A stretch of DNA of 64,000 nucleotides from Candidatus Iainarchaeum sp. (GTDB taxonomy: Archaea; Iainarchaeota; Iainarchaeia; Iainarchaeales; UBA10219). The notes below the pieces were generated by a model. The model was not told where the DNA came from and did no database searches. It saw only the letters and a list, made by a program, of their open reading frames with translations. Location: NCBI GenBank assembly GCA_018304425.1, contig JAGVWE010000003.1, positions 138,413-202,412 of the forward strand, in the 5' to 3' direction. Within the stretch, counting starts at the first letter, position 1. Each line of letters opens with the position of its first letter. The position numbers and the translations under genes are program-made. This document shows positions 33,655 through 41,596 of the stretch, one piece after another.

Positions 33655-34728
33655 ATGAAGCTACCCCTTGCCACAGGCGTTTTGCTGCTTGTTTTGCTGC
33701 TGGGATGCACGAGCCCGCCAAAAACGGGGCCGGAGCGCGCGGTCTATGTCGCCAACGAAAAAGGCGCCAGTCTCTCGGTCGTTGATGCGGCAACCAACAA
33801 AGTCGTGGAAACGATTGCATTGGGCGGCCACCCGCACAACGTCAACGTGAGCGCCGACGGGAAATACTTCTTCGCCACCAACCACTCCGAAGACGAGGAA
33901 GAAGAAGCGGGGAAAAAGGAGGAAACAGAGCACGACGACCACCATGCCGGTGGCGAAAGCTTTGTCCGCATCCTGGACGCGCGAACGTTGCAACTCGTGA
34001 ACTCGATTGCGCTGGAACAATTCGGCGCCCACGTCGTGCCAAGCCACGATGGCAGGAGCCTGTTCGCCTCTGACCAGGGCGCGGACTTCCTGGAAGTCCT
34101 TGACCTGGAGGAAGGCACCAGGCTGTCGCGCATCAAGACCGGGCATGGGCCGCACGGCTTCGTGGTGAGCCCGAACGACCAATTCGTTTACACGCCCAAC
34201 GTGGCAAGCAACGACATAACGGTCATCGACGTTGCGGCGCAAGAAGCGATTGGGACCATTGTCCCGGAATACGGCGGACACGCCTGCGAAAAACCCGTGG
34301 CCATGGGCATTGACACAGGAGGCCGTTATGGTGTTGTTACTTGCGGCGGCAGCTTCGACGCCTACAAGATAGATTTCGCGGAAAAGAAAGCCGTAGGCCG
34401 CGTGGAGTTCAGGAAAGGGGAATACCCAGGCCCCATCCAAACACCCTTACACCCCGACGGAAAAACCCTCTACATCCCGGACATGCGGAACGGCGTGGTG
34501 CACAAGGTTGACTTCGAGTCCTTCAAGCTGTTGAAAGATATCCCTGTAGGAAAGGGCGCGCACGGCATCGCCTTCAGCGCCGACGGGAAAACGGCTTACA
34601 TCACCCTGACCTGGGAGAACGCCCTGGCCGTCCTTGACCTGGCTACGGAGCAGGTCAGGGCCCGCATCCCGGTGGGCGAGGAACCCAACGGCGTGGCCGT
34701 GCGGGGCGGAAAGAACCAGGGATGGTAG
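33655..34728 (+). CDS. YVTN-type beta-propeller lipoprotein with acidic/His-rich loop
   Basis: 357 residues from the ATG at 33655, which has GAGGCG about 9 nt upstream. The lipobox is LLGC (Cys18). The rest is a seven-blade-type propeller of repeated NKVVETIALGGHPHNVNVSA-like units (also TGHGPHGFVVSPNDQFVYTP and GKGAHGIAFSADGKTAYITL). Between blades 1 and 2, residues about 79-108 are packed with Asp, Glu and His (SEDEEEE, EHDDHHAGG), a likely metal-binding loop. It is anchored outside the cell. It follows the nickel/cobalt-type transporter and the structured RNA, which suggests a metal uptake or storage unit. Confidence 0.8.
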   Translation: MKLPLATGVLLLVLLLGCTSPPKTGPERAVYVANEKGASLSVVDAATNKVVETIALGGHPHNVNVSADGKYFFATNHSEDEEEEAGKKEETEHDDHHAGGESFVRILDARTLQLVNSIALEQFGAHVVPSHDGRSLFASDQGADFLEVLDLEEGTRLSRIKTGHGPHGFVVSPNDQFVYTPNVASNDITVIDVAAQEAIGTIVPEYGGHACEKPVAMGIDTGGRYGVVTCGGSFDAYKIDFAEKKAVGRVEFRKGEYPGPIQTPLHPDGKTLYIPDMRNGVVHKVDFESFKLLKDIPVGKGAHGIAFSADGKTAYITLTWENALAVLDLATEQVRARIPVGEEPNGVAVRGGKNQGW

Positions 34729-34730
34729 CG

Positions 34731-35069
34731 TCAAATGGATTGGACCGGGGGCGTTGTGCCGAAGAAGAAGGCAGCCGCTCCAACCAAAGCAAACAGGACT
34801 CCCATTCCCAGGAACACCCAGAAAAACAGGCTGCCGCCTCCAAGGAACGCCTCGACTGGTTGGGCTTCATATGGATTCCCTGGGTTGACTTTTACCGCCA
34901 ACGTTGAACCCGGTGAGTGTTCGTCCGCATAGCGTTGGGCGGCACCGTAATCGCCAGAACCGGGGGACGTGTAAGCGTTCGTGTATTCTTTTCCCTGATA
35001 AGTGAATTTGTATTTCAGGATGCTGCCCCACGCGATGCCGGTGTCCTTGACCCAGCCAAGCCAGCCCAA
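34731..35069 (-). pseudogene. N-terminally truncated DUF3592-like membrane protein
   Basis: The readable part corresponds to residues about 61-167 of the intact neighbour at 35301-35804: ILKYKFTYQGKEYTNAYTS, SGDYGAAQRYADEHSPGS and the C-terminal TM helix LFFWVFLGMGVLFALVG. The first TM helix and about 60 residues are missing. The only start in frame is a TTG at 35069. Upstream, where the lost part should be, lies promoter-like sequence and the structured RNA copy 2. It may still be translated, but it looks like the remnant of a tandem duplication. Confidence 0.6.
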
Positions 35070-35131
35070 GCCCCAGAAAGCCTTAATAAGCAGTTAGCGC
35101 CTATAATGTGATTGAAAGTGGTTGGAAAAAT

Positions 35132-35215
35132 AAGGAGCCACCTGGAAAAAGCGGTCCTCTTTCAAGCTCCCCAAGATTGAATCAAACCGCATAATAAGCA
35201 AGGCAACGGCTCCTT
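35132..35215 (+). ncRNA. Structured RNA element, copy 2
   Basis: The same fold as copy 1: outer AAGGAGCC (35132-35139) with GGCTCCTT (35208-35215), middle GCGGT (35151-35155) with ACCGC (35186-35190), apical TTCAA (35161-35165) with TTGAA (35177-35181), and the identical loop GCTCCCCAAGA. A TATA-like CCTATAATG (35100-35108) lies about 25 nt upstream of its first base. No plus-strand gene follows within 1 kb, so this copy looks like a stand-alone RNA. ACA directly follows the outer stem, as in H/ACA guides, but copy 1 lacks it. Confidence 0.6.
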
Positions 35216-35300
35216 ACAATCCATTCGCCAGCTAGTTCTTCGAATACGGTTTCAAGGCAGCCAGCAGGCGACAAAAAAGGGGTTAACCTCCCTGCAGGGG

Positions 35301-35804
35301 TTAAAGGTTTTGGCCGGCAGCCGGGGCCACGCCCAGGAATAATACCGCTGCGCCAATCAAGGCAAACCCGATGCCCATGCCGAGGAAAATCATCATAGCC
35401 AACCCCATTCCGCCCAGCAAGGCATCCGCGGGATGGGAGTCATAGGGGTCGGCCGGGTTGACTTTCACTTGAATCGGGGTTCCCGAAAGGTGCTCGTCCG
35501 TGTACCGCTGCGCGGCCCCATAGTCGCTGGAACTCGGTGAATTGAAAGCATTCGTGTAGTCTTTGCCCTCGAACGTGAAAGAATACTTGAGCGTGTTGCC
35601 CCAGGTGACGCTCGAGCCACTGCGCCCCGTGGAACGGTCCTCGAACACGCTGGACTCCACGACCCTGGCATCTATGGAAACCCAGGGCGTGGTCTGCTCC
35701 TTGTACAAGAAGTAACCGCCTAGGCCGGCAAAAACGAGGCCCACCACCAAGAAAAGGGCTCCAACCAGTTTCGGGTTATTGGTTTGATACGAATACAATT
35801 GCAT
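35301..35804 (-). CDS. DUF3592-like two-TM membrane protein
   Basis: 167 residues from the ATG at 35804; a TATA (CCTTTAAATAGG, 35830-35841) about 27 nt upstream supports a leaderless start. TM helix 1 is at about 12-34 (LVGALFLVVGLVFAGLGGYF), an outer beta domain follows (TLKYSFTFEGKDYTNAFNS, TPIQVKVNPADPYDSHPAD), and TM helix 2 is at about 130-152. This is the DUF3592 layout. Function unknown. A truncated second copy is at 34731-35069. Confidence 0.7.
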   Translation of the reverse strand: MQLYSYQTNNPKLVGALFLVVGLVFAGLGGYFLYKEQTTPWVSIDARVVESSVFEDRSTGRSGSSVTWGNTLKYSFTFEGKDYTNAFNSPSSSDYGAAQRYTDEHLSGTPIQVKVNPADPYDSHPADALLGGMGLAMMIFLGMGIGFALIGAAVLFLGVAPAAGQNL

Positions 35805-35885
35805 GCAAGGCAATAGAAGACCATGGACCTATTTAAAGGTTCCTCCAATGGCAGCTGAGAGTGCACGGGGCAGACCTTTTTACAA

Positions 35886-36048
35886 CCATCAAAAGCTTCG
35901 CTTTTGGTGGCGTCGTCCACGAAGTGGACAACGAAGCCCTGGGAAAACGTCCCCTGCGCGGCAGGGGGCTGGCTTGGCCTATCGGCCTCGCTATTTATGG
36001 CCCACCATCAAAACCTTCGGTTTTGGTGGCCTCGTCCACGAAGTGGAC
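35886..36048. repeat. Array of hairpins next to tRNA-Leu, with a duplicated two-hairpin unit
   Basis: Hairpins: CCATCAAAAGC, loop TTC, GCTTTTGGTGG (35886-35910); GTCCAC, loop GAA, GTGGAC (35915-35929); CCCCTGC, loop GCG, GCAGGGG (35951-35967); a weaker GGCC/GGCC (35976-35987); CCATCAAAACC, loop TTC, GGTTTTGGTGG (36005-36029); GTCCAC, loop GAA, GTGGAC (36034-36048). The first two recur exactly 119 bp later, with one compensated base pair between copies. No credible ORF covers them. Loops are mostly 3 nt. Confidence 0.75.
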
Positions 36049-36103
36049 AAGGTCTTTAGATGGGCCGACGTATAGCGCGCAGCCGCCGCTATCGTGCGGC
36101 TAA

Positions 36104-36187
36104 TGCACGGGGCAGGATTCGAACCTGCGCACGCACTGAGCGACCGGGTTCTAAGCCCGGCGGATTTGGCCGCTTTCCTACCCGTGC
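36104..36187 (-). tRNA. tRNA-Leu, anticodon UAG
   Basis: On the minus strand: acceptor GCACGGG/CCCGTGC with discriminator A, anticodon stem CCGGG/CCCGG around CTTAGAA (anticodon TAG, reading CUA), a long variable arm as expected for Leu, and T-stem GCAGG/CCTGC around TTCGAAT. A TATA (CCTTAAATAAGCC, 36209-36221) lies about 25-30 nt upstream. CCA is not encoded. The hairpin array lies just downstream of its 3' end. Confidence 0.93.
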
Positions 36188-36228
36188 AGCAAGAGGATGG
36201 CTCAGGCTTATTTAAGGCGAGCCTGAAT

Positions 36229-36387
36229 TTAAAGTAGTAGTTCGGATAAATAGAGCGACTGGGCCTCATGAACGTTGCACAGGGCTTCCGCTTTGGTCTC
36301 GCCCTGTGAAATGCATCCCGGCAGTTCTGGGATGTAAACCGTGTACCCGCCCTCTTCTTGGGCTTCAAGAACCACATGCAATTTCAT
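36229..36387 (-). CDS. HicB-like antitoxin
   Basis: 52 residues. MKLHVVLEAQEEGGYTVYIP followed by ELPGCISQGETKAEALCNVH and a short helical end is the HicB fold (partial RNase H-like), of the minimal type without a DNA-binding tail. A TATA-like TTTTTAAATAAGC (minus strand, about 36410-36422) lies 25-35 nt upstream. No HicA toxin gene is adjacent; the next feature downstream is the tRNA-Leu. It may be an orphan antitoxin or a house-keeping HicB-like protein. Confidence 0.75.
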   Translation of the reverse strand: MKLHVVLEAQEEGGYTVYIPELPGCISQGETKAEALCNVHEAQSLYLSELLL

Positions 36388-36437
36388 GACAACCAAGGAA
36401 TATAGGTGCTTAGCTTATTTAAAAACATTTGGCCTGT

Positions 36438-37010
36438 TCAGCCCAGCTTATGCCGTTTAAGCCATCTCGCCAGCTTCTTGGCGGCCACGGCCCGGTGGCT
36501 GAACTTGTTTTTCTCGGCCAAGGGCATCTCGACGATGGTCTTCGAATAGCCTTCGGGGATGAAGAGCTTCTCGTAGGCCAGGCGCTTGGAGTGCGGCTTC
36601 TTCAGCTTCGAGCCCATGCTACCCTCCAGCGTGCCCACGAACAGCTTGCGCTGGTTCTTGCGCTTGCCCCACTGGAGGACGATAACAACCTTGAACAACG
36701 CGCGCCGGTCCTCTCCCTGCAAGAGCTTGAGCAAGCCCTTGAACCCGATTCCCAAGTAGACGCGTTTGGCGAAGATGCCGGGAAAATCATGATAGGCCTT
36801 GAAGTAAATGCCGGTGTCCTCGACGATGACCGGCTTTTTCACGAGGGCATAGGCTTGCTCGGCCTTGTAGAGCGCCACCCTTTCCTGGGAGCCCACGTCC
36901 GGCTCCGCCAGCTCGGTGTCCACCTGCTCGACTTCAATGCCGTGGGAAGCCAGGACGTGCGCGACCTCTTCGACCTTGTGCTCGTTGGAAGTTACGAAAA
37001 AGAGTTTCAT
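36438..37010 (-). CDS. XTP/dITP diphosphatase (HAM1/RdgB family)
   Basis: 190 residues from the ATG at 37010. KLFFVTSNEHKVEEVAHVL is the N-terminal substrate loop, VIVEDTGIYFKAYHDFPGIF the active-site region with the catalytic Asp, and SHRAVAAKKLARWL the C-terminal family signature. It hydrolyses non-canonical purine nucleoside triphosphates such as ITP and XTP to the monophosphate plus pyrophosphate, keeping them out of nucleic acids. It starts 16 nt after the MscS gene and is probably co-transcribed. Confidence 0.93.
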   Translation of the reverse strand: MKLFFVTSNEHKVEEVAHVLASHGIEVEQVDTELAEPDVGSQERVALYKAEQAYALVKKPVIVEDTGIYFKAYHDFPGIFAKRVYLGIGFKGLLKLLQGEDRRALFKVVIVLQWGKRKNQRKLFVGTLEGSMGSKLKKPHSKRLAYEKLFIPEGYSKTIVEMPLAEKNKFSHRAVAAKKLARWLKRHKLG

Positions 37011-37026
37011 GTTGGTTCCCCGCCCT

Positions 37027-37974
37027 TCAGCCGAACATGTAGACTTCGGTGTCCCCGCCCTTCTTGTGCCAGACGCCCTTCTTGGACTGCTTGGGCTTGG
37101 GAAGGTCCTTCTTGTTGACCAGGGTACGGTAAGGGAACGGGATTTCCACGCCTTCGGCGTCAAACCGCTTTTTCACGGACTCCAGCAGGTCCATGGCCAT
37201 GAAATCGGCTATCTTCTGGTCCTTGGCCCAGTAAAAGAGGCGCAGGACGACGGCCGAATCGTCCAACTTGGCCACCTTGACGACCACGGACTGTTCCCCG
37301 TCGAAGACGCCCTGCTTCACCTTATAGGCAAAATAGTCCGGGTGCTTCCGCACCTCCGACTGGAGGATGGCCCGTGCCAGGTCGATGTCGGAATCGTAGC
37401 TGATGCCGAAGTCCAGCTGTTTGATGGCCTTCTCGTCCTTGATCGTGTGGTTGAAAATCAGCTCCTCGGTGATGATGGAATTGGGGATGATGACGCGCGC
37501 GTTCTCATTGGTGCGGATGACCGTATCCCGCAAGGTGATGTCCTCCACCTTCCCATAGATGTCCTTAACCTTGATGCGGTCCCCCACGCGGAAGGGCTGG
37601 TACATCGCGATGGTGACGCCGCCGATGATGTTGGAGGCAGCCTTTTGCGCCGCGAAACCGATGATGATCGCCAGGACACCGGCACCGGCGAAGAGGCTCA
37701 GGGTCAGCTGGCTCAGCTCAGGAACCAGGGAAATCGCAGAGATTATGCCGAACAACCAGATGAGCGCCACGACGATGCGCGCCGTGATGGTGTATTGCGT
37801 CTTGTTGAAATGGATTCGTTTGCTGGTCTTGTCAAAGACCCCCCGCAGGATGTTGCTCACCACGAGTGCCACCACGTACGTGATGAGGAGCACGAGGAAA
37901 GGCCCCAATACGTGCTCGTATTGGCCAAGGAAGTCAAGGGCCGTAGTCAAGTCAAGCAGTGCCATGCAAACCAT
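37027..37974 (-). CDS. Small-conductance mechanosensitive channel (MscS family)
   Basis: 315 residues. TM helices at about 18-40 and 68-90 precede the pore helix GAGVLAIIIGFAAQKAASNI and the beta domain (PFRVGDRIKVKDIYGKVEDI, then TVIRTNENARVIIPNS). The C-terminal alpha/beta domain follows, and the tail is Lys/Gly-rich. It opens under membrane tension to release solutes on osmotic downshock. TATA GCCTATTATAGC (minus strand, 37993-38004) fits ATG 37974; ATG 37965 is the alternative. Confidence 0.92.
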   Translation of the reverse strand: MVCMALLDLTTALDFLGQYEHVLGPFLVLLITYVVALVVSNILRGVFDKTSKRIHFNKTQYTITARIVVALIWLFGIISAISLVPELSQLTLSLFAGAGVLAIIIGFAAQKAASNIIGGVTIAMYQPFRVGDRIKVKDIYGKVEDITLRDTVIRTNENARVIIPNSIITEELIFNHTIKDEKAIKQLDFGISYDSDIDLARAILQSEVRKHPDYFAYKVKQGVFDGEQSVVVKVAKLDDSAVVLRLFYWAKDQKIADFMAMDLLESVKKRFDAEGVEIPFPYRTLVNKKDLPKPKQSKKGVWHKKGGDTEVYMFG

Positions 37975-38041
37975 TCTAATAACGGCAATGAGCTATAATA
38001 GGCTTTGGGTTCGGAAAGGCAAACTCCTGGGCTGCCGCAAA

Positions 38042-39388
38042 TCAGTAATCCTGTTCCCGGATTCCCTCGACTTCCCTGGGCTCCGGCCCGGCTTCAAGGT
38101 GGACCGCTTCCCGGGGCGGCCGCTCCATGGGCTTCGATTCTTCCAAGACCTTCTTGCCCGGCGGCCCTTTCCCCGCGCTTCCATTGCCTGAACCCGGTGC
38201 GCAGAAAAACCGGAACCCAATGGTGAACACCAGGATGGTGATGAGTATCACGGAAAAGGCGATGCCCGTGTACTGCTCGCTCCCCGGAATGCCGTAGGTC
38301 GAGGGCATCACGGCCAGCACGGCCGCCGCGAACCCGCGCGGCATGGCGATGGTCATGAGTTTTTTTTCCTGGGAAGAGAATTTCCCGCCAGCGGCCGACA
38401 GCCACACGGCGAGGGGCCGCACCAGCAGGACGGCGGCGGAAACCGCGAGCCCGATTAGGAACGTGCCGGTCTCCAGGGACATCAGCAGCCCGATGAAGAC
38501 GAAGAAAAAGGTCTTGATGAAGAAGCTCAGCTGTTCGTGGAAGCCGCGCGCGTCCTGCTTGAAGGCGATGACTTCGGGGAACCGCAGGGCCCTGGAGATG
38601 GCCGCGCCGTTGCCCAGCACCACGCCGAACAACAGCACCGTGATGGCCGCGCTTCCGTTCACCGCATTGGATATCACGTACAAGAACATCATGACGGCAA
38701 AGGTCAGCGTATACGAGTAGGCCGTGCCCTGCAGGAACCGCAGCAGCCACAGCCACAGCAGGCCGGCGACGATTCCCAGGAAGCCGCCGACCGAGAACTG
38801 GGCGGCGATGTTTTTCACCACCGTGTCAAGGCCCGAGCCCGGCTCCAAAATGAATTGGATGACGGCGATGACCAGCACCACGCACAGGGTGTCGTTGACC
38901 GCGGACTCGATGCTGAGCAGGTTCGCCACTTCTTCCCGGAGTTTCGCGGTCTTCCCCAAGGGCATGATGATGATGGAAGAGGTTCCCCCCACAATGGAGC
39001 CCAGCAGCACGCTGTTGGGCAGCGACCAGCCGGGGAGGAAACCAAGAAACGCGAGTCCCTCGCTCACTGCCACGACGGCCGCCACCGAAAAGAGCACGCC
39101 CAGCACGGCCAAGGCGAATCCACGGGGGGCACCGGAGAGCAGTTCGCCCAGCTTCAAGCCCAGGCCGCCCTCGAACATGATGACCACCAGGGCCAGGGCC
39201 GAAAAGAAGGGCGCAAGGCCCCACACGAAGTCCCGTGAAACCAGGTGGAAGACCGGGCCGAGGAGCACGCCGATGAGCACCAGCCAGAGGACGTCCGGCA
39301 CCTTCGTGCGCACGAAGATGACTTCGCCCAGGGTGCCCATGACCAGGATGCCGGCCACGATGAGCAAGAACAACGAAATGGGGTCCAT
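38042..39388 (-). CDS. Sodium/proton antiporter (CPA family, NhaP/KefB-like)
   Basis: 448 residues from the ATG at 39388; a TATA (GCCTTTTAATGC, minus strand, about 39411-39422) about 26 nt upstream supports it. About 12-13 TM helices. GGTSSIIIMPLGK with LSIESAVNDTLCVVLVIAVI matches the CPA ion-binding helix with its conserved Asn-Asp pair, and AMPRGFAAAVLAVMPS is the late TM motif. The tail (about 400-448) is polar and lacks a TrkA-N domain. It exchanges Na+ or K+ for H+ across the membrane. Confidence 0.9.
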   Translation of the reverse strand: MDPISLFLLIVAGILVMGTLGEVIFVRTKVPDVLWLVLIGVLLGPVFHLVSRDFVWGLAPFFSALALVVIMFEGGLGLKLGELLSGAPRGFALAVLGVLFSVAAVVAVSEGLAFLGFLPGWSLPNSVLLGSIVGGTSSIIIMPLGKTAKLREEVANLLSIESAVNDTLCVVLVIAVIQFILEPGSGLDTVVKNIAAQFSVGGFLGIVAGLLWLWLLRFLQGTAYSYTLTFAVMMFLYVISNAVNGSAAITVLLFGVVLGNGAAISRALRFPEVIAFKQDARGFHEQLSFFIKTFFFVFIGLLMSLETGTFLIGLAVSAAVLLVRPLAVWLSAAGGKFSSQEKKLMTIAMPRGFAAAVLAVMPSTYGIPGSEQYTGIAFSVILITILVFTIGFRFFCAPGSGNGSAGKGPPGKKVLEESKPMERPPREAVHLEAGPEPREVEGIREQDY

Positions 39389-39440
39389 GGGAGAATAGAA
39401 GCGTAAGTGCATTAAAAGGCTTTCGCCGCTTTGCCTGGCC

Positions 39441-41060
39441 TCAAATCGGGCACACGTTTTTGTCGAATTTGTCCGAGAAAATCATGTTTTCGCCGTAGGT
39501 GATGGGCACGTCCACGATGCAGACGTTCTTCGTGGACAAGGCTTTTTCCAGGGTCGGGTAGAGGTCGGCCGCGCTTTCCACCCGGTAGCCCTTGGCGCCG
39601 AAGCTCTCCGCGTAGGCCACGAAGTCAGGGTTGGTGAAACTGACCCCGGACTCCCGGCCGAACTTTTTTTTCTGCTTCCAGCCGATGACCCCGTACTTGG
39701 CGTCGTTGAAGACGACGATGGTGAAGTGGACGCCCAACCGCTTGGCGGTCTCTATTTCCTGGGAGTTCATGAGGAAGCCCCCGTCCCCCGTGACCGCCAG
39801 GACCTGCCGCTTGGGTTCCGCGAGCTTGGCCGCCACGGCCCCGGGAACCGCGATTCCCATGGAGGCGAAGCCGTTGGAGATGATGACCGTGTTGGGTTCG
39901 CGCGCGGGATAGTTGCGCGCAATCCACAGCTTGTGCGCGCCGACGTCACTGATCAGGATGTCGCAATCGCCCATGGCCTTGCGGATGTCGTACAACACTT
40001 TTTGGGGCTTCAAGGGGAAGGAGACATCCAGCTTGTTGGCCGCGTATTCTTCCTTGATGAGGGTCCGCAGCGTGTTGGGATAGTCAAAGCCCTTCCGGAA
40101 GCCCGTCCGGGTGGAGAGGATTTTGAGCGTGGTCCGGAGGTCGCCCACGAGTTCCACGGCGGGAACATAGTTGGCGTCGACTTCCGCTGGCACCGAGTCC
40201 ACGTGGATGATTTTCTTGTTGTTGGCCGGGTTCCAGAGGCTTGACCCGTATTCCACGAAGTCATAGCCTACCGCGATGACCAAATCAGCCTGGTCAAAGC
40301 CGCAGGACACGTAGTCCTTTTGCTGCAAGCCAATCGTGGCCAGGCAGAGCTCGTGCTTGGCCGGAATCACGCCCTTGGCCATGAACGTGTTGGCCACGAA
40401 CACGTTGTTCTTGACCGCGAACTCAACGAGTTCCCTGGAAGCGCGGCCGCGGATGACGCCGTTGCCGGCCAGGATGAGGGGCTTTTCGGCTTGCTGGATG
40501 AGTTCAACGGCCTTGTCGAGTTCCAGTATGTCCGGGTGGAAGCGCGGGCTGGAGGTCACGCGCAGGGGCCTGGCGTCCGACTGGAGGCCGGCAATATCTT
40601 CCGGCAACTCGATGTGGGTTGCCCCAAACTTCTCGGTTTGCGCGACGCGGAAGGCCTTTCGCACGATTTCCGCGACCGAGTCAGGGGAAGCGATGCGGGC
40701 ATTCCATTTGGTGATGGGTCGCAACGCGCTCACGATATCAATGTACTGGTGGGATTCCTTGTGGGTCTTGGCCAGGCCGGCCTGGCCAGTGATGGCCACG
40801 AGGGGCGCGCGGTCCATGTTCGCGTCCGCAACCCCCGTGATGAGGTTCGTTGCCCCAGGACCAAGCGTTGCCAGGCACACGCCCGCGCGCTGGGTCAACC
40901 GCCCATAGACATCCGCCATGAAGGCCGCACCTTGTTCGTGGCGCACGGGCACGAATTTTATCCTGGCCCCGTTCATGGAATCCAGGATATCAATGGTTTC
41001 CTCGCCAGGCAAGCCGAAGACGTACTCGGCTTCCTCGTTTTCGAGGCATTCCACGAACAA
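39441..41060 (-). CDS. Acetolactate synthase-type TPP enzyme, large subunit
   Basis: 539 residues as called from TTG 41060. FGLPGEETIDILDSM has the catalytic Glu, LATLGPGATNLITGVADANM and ITGQAG are family signatures, and the TPP/Mg motif is VTGDGGFLMNSQEIETAKR. No regulatory-subunit gene is adjacent and the C-terminus resembles the catabolic AlsS type. It condenses two pyruvates to acetolactate. The start is unclear: family members usually begin with K-x-S-D-L-F, which is present just upstream but headed by ATC; TTG 41060 is used here. It overlaps no gene and lies 5 nt after the Fur stop, so the two are an operon. Confidence 0.88.
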   Translation of the reverse strand: MFVECLENEEAEYVFGLPGEETIDILDSMNGARIKFVPVRHEQGAAFMADVYGRLTQRAGVCLATLGPGATNLITGVADANMDRAPLVAITGQAGLAKTHKESHQYIDIVSALRPITKWNARIASPDSVAEIVRKAFRVAQTEKFGATHIELPEDIAGLQSDARPLRVTSSPRFHPDILELDKAVELIQQAEKPLILAGNGVIRGRASRELVEFAVKNNVFVANTFMAKGVIPAKHELCLATIGLQQKDYVSCGFDQADLVIAVGYDFVEYGSSLWNPANNKKIIHVDSVPAEVDANYVPAVELVGDLRTTLKILSTRTGFRKGFDYPNTLRTLIKEEYAANKLDVSFPLKPQKVLYDIRKAMGDCDILISDVGAHKLWIARNYPAREPNTVIISNGFASMGIAVPGAVAAKLAEPKRQVLAVTGDGGFLMNSQEIETAKRLGVHFTIVVFNDAKYGVIGWKQKKKFGRESGVSFTNPDFVAYAESFGAKGYRVESAADLYPTLEKALSTKNVCIVDVPITYGENMIFSDKFDKNVCPI

Positions 41061-41065
41061 GTCGC

Positions 41066-41491
41066 TTACCTTGATGGTTCCACCTTCAGGCAGTCGTTGC
41101 AGAGGCCCTGGAAAGTGAGGTGGTGGCCTGAGATGTGGAGCCCGGTTTTCTCGGAAAAGCTTCGCTCGATTTCGCGGCTATAGCTTGGCACGTCGGAAAC
41201 CCTTTGGCAGGACGTGCAATGGAAGTGATAGTGCTCGGAGAGGTTGGAGTCGAACCGCGTGATGCCGCGGTCGCAGTGGATTTCCCGGAGCAGGCCCTCC
41301 AGGCGGAGGATGTGGAGGTTCCGGTAGACGGTTGCCAGGGAAATCGAGGGCAGCCTGGGTTTCACGGCTTCAAAGACTTCCAAGGCGCTGGGATGCGAGT
41401 CCAGGCCCTTCACGCCTTCAAAGACCTGCATGCGTTGAACGGTGATGCGGCGGTTTGCCTTCCGCAACTGGTCCACCAATACAGCCTGCAA
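41066..41491 (-). CDS. Fur family metal- or peroxide-responsive regulator
   Basis: 141 residues. An N-terminal winged helix (ANRRITVQRMQVFEGVKG, LPSISLATVYRNLHILRLEG) is followed by the Fur dimer domain with the metal site HYHFHCTSCQRVSDVP and a second C-x2-C, LCNDCLK, for structural zinc. The start codon is uncertain (TTG 41491, with an AAGGGGGG site before it, or GTG 41476). It represses genes in response to Fe, Zn, Mn or peroxide; which one cannot be told. It precedes acetolactate synthase in one operon and is divergent from the lipid reductase gene. Confidence 0.9.
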   Translation of the reverse strand: MQAVLVDQLRKANRRITVQRMQVFEGVKGLDSHPSALEVFEAVKPRLPSISLATVYRNLHILRLEGLLREIHCDRGITRFDSNLSEHYHFHCTSCQRVSDVPSYSREIERSFSEKTGLHISGHHLTFQGLCNDCLKVEPSR

Positions 41492-41596
41492 TCAAACCCC
41501 CCTTACCGATAAAAGTTCTCAATAGCATGCATTGGCAAGCGTCAGGTATAAAAACCCTATTAAGGCCATTAAATAGCGTTTTGTTGAACCTACTTC

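Noticed and set aside
35132..35215. H/ACA guide RNA interpretation of the structured RNA
   Set aside because: ACA follows the stem only in copy 2; internal loops are long and highly conserved, and no K-turn is evident.
31999..36048. Possible CRISPR array in the hairpin regions
   Set aside because: No regular repeat-spacer spacing; units are different palindromes, and no cas genes are near.
35803..36103. Two overlapping frames through the hairpin array that repeat FGGxVHEVD
   Set aside because: The peptide repeat is produced by the DNA palindromes; the frames cover inverted repeats and end at the tRNA.
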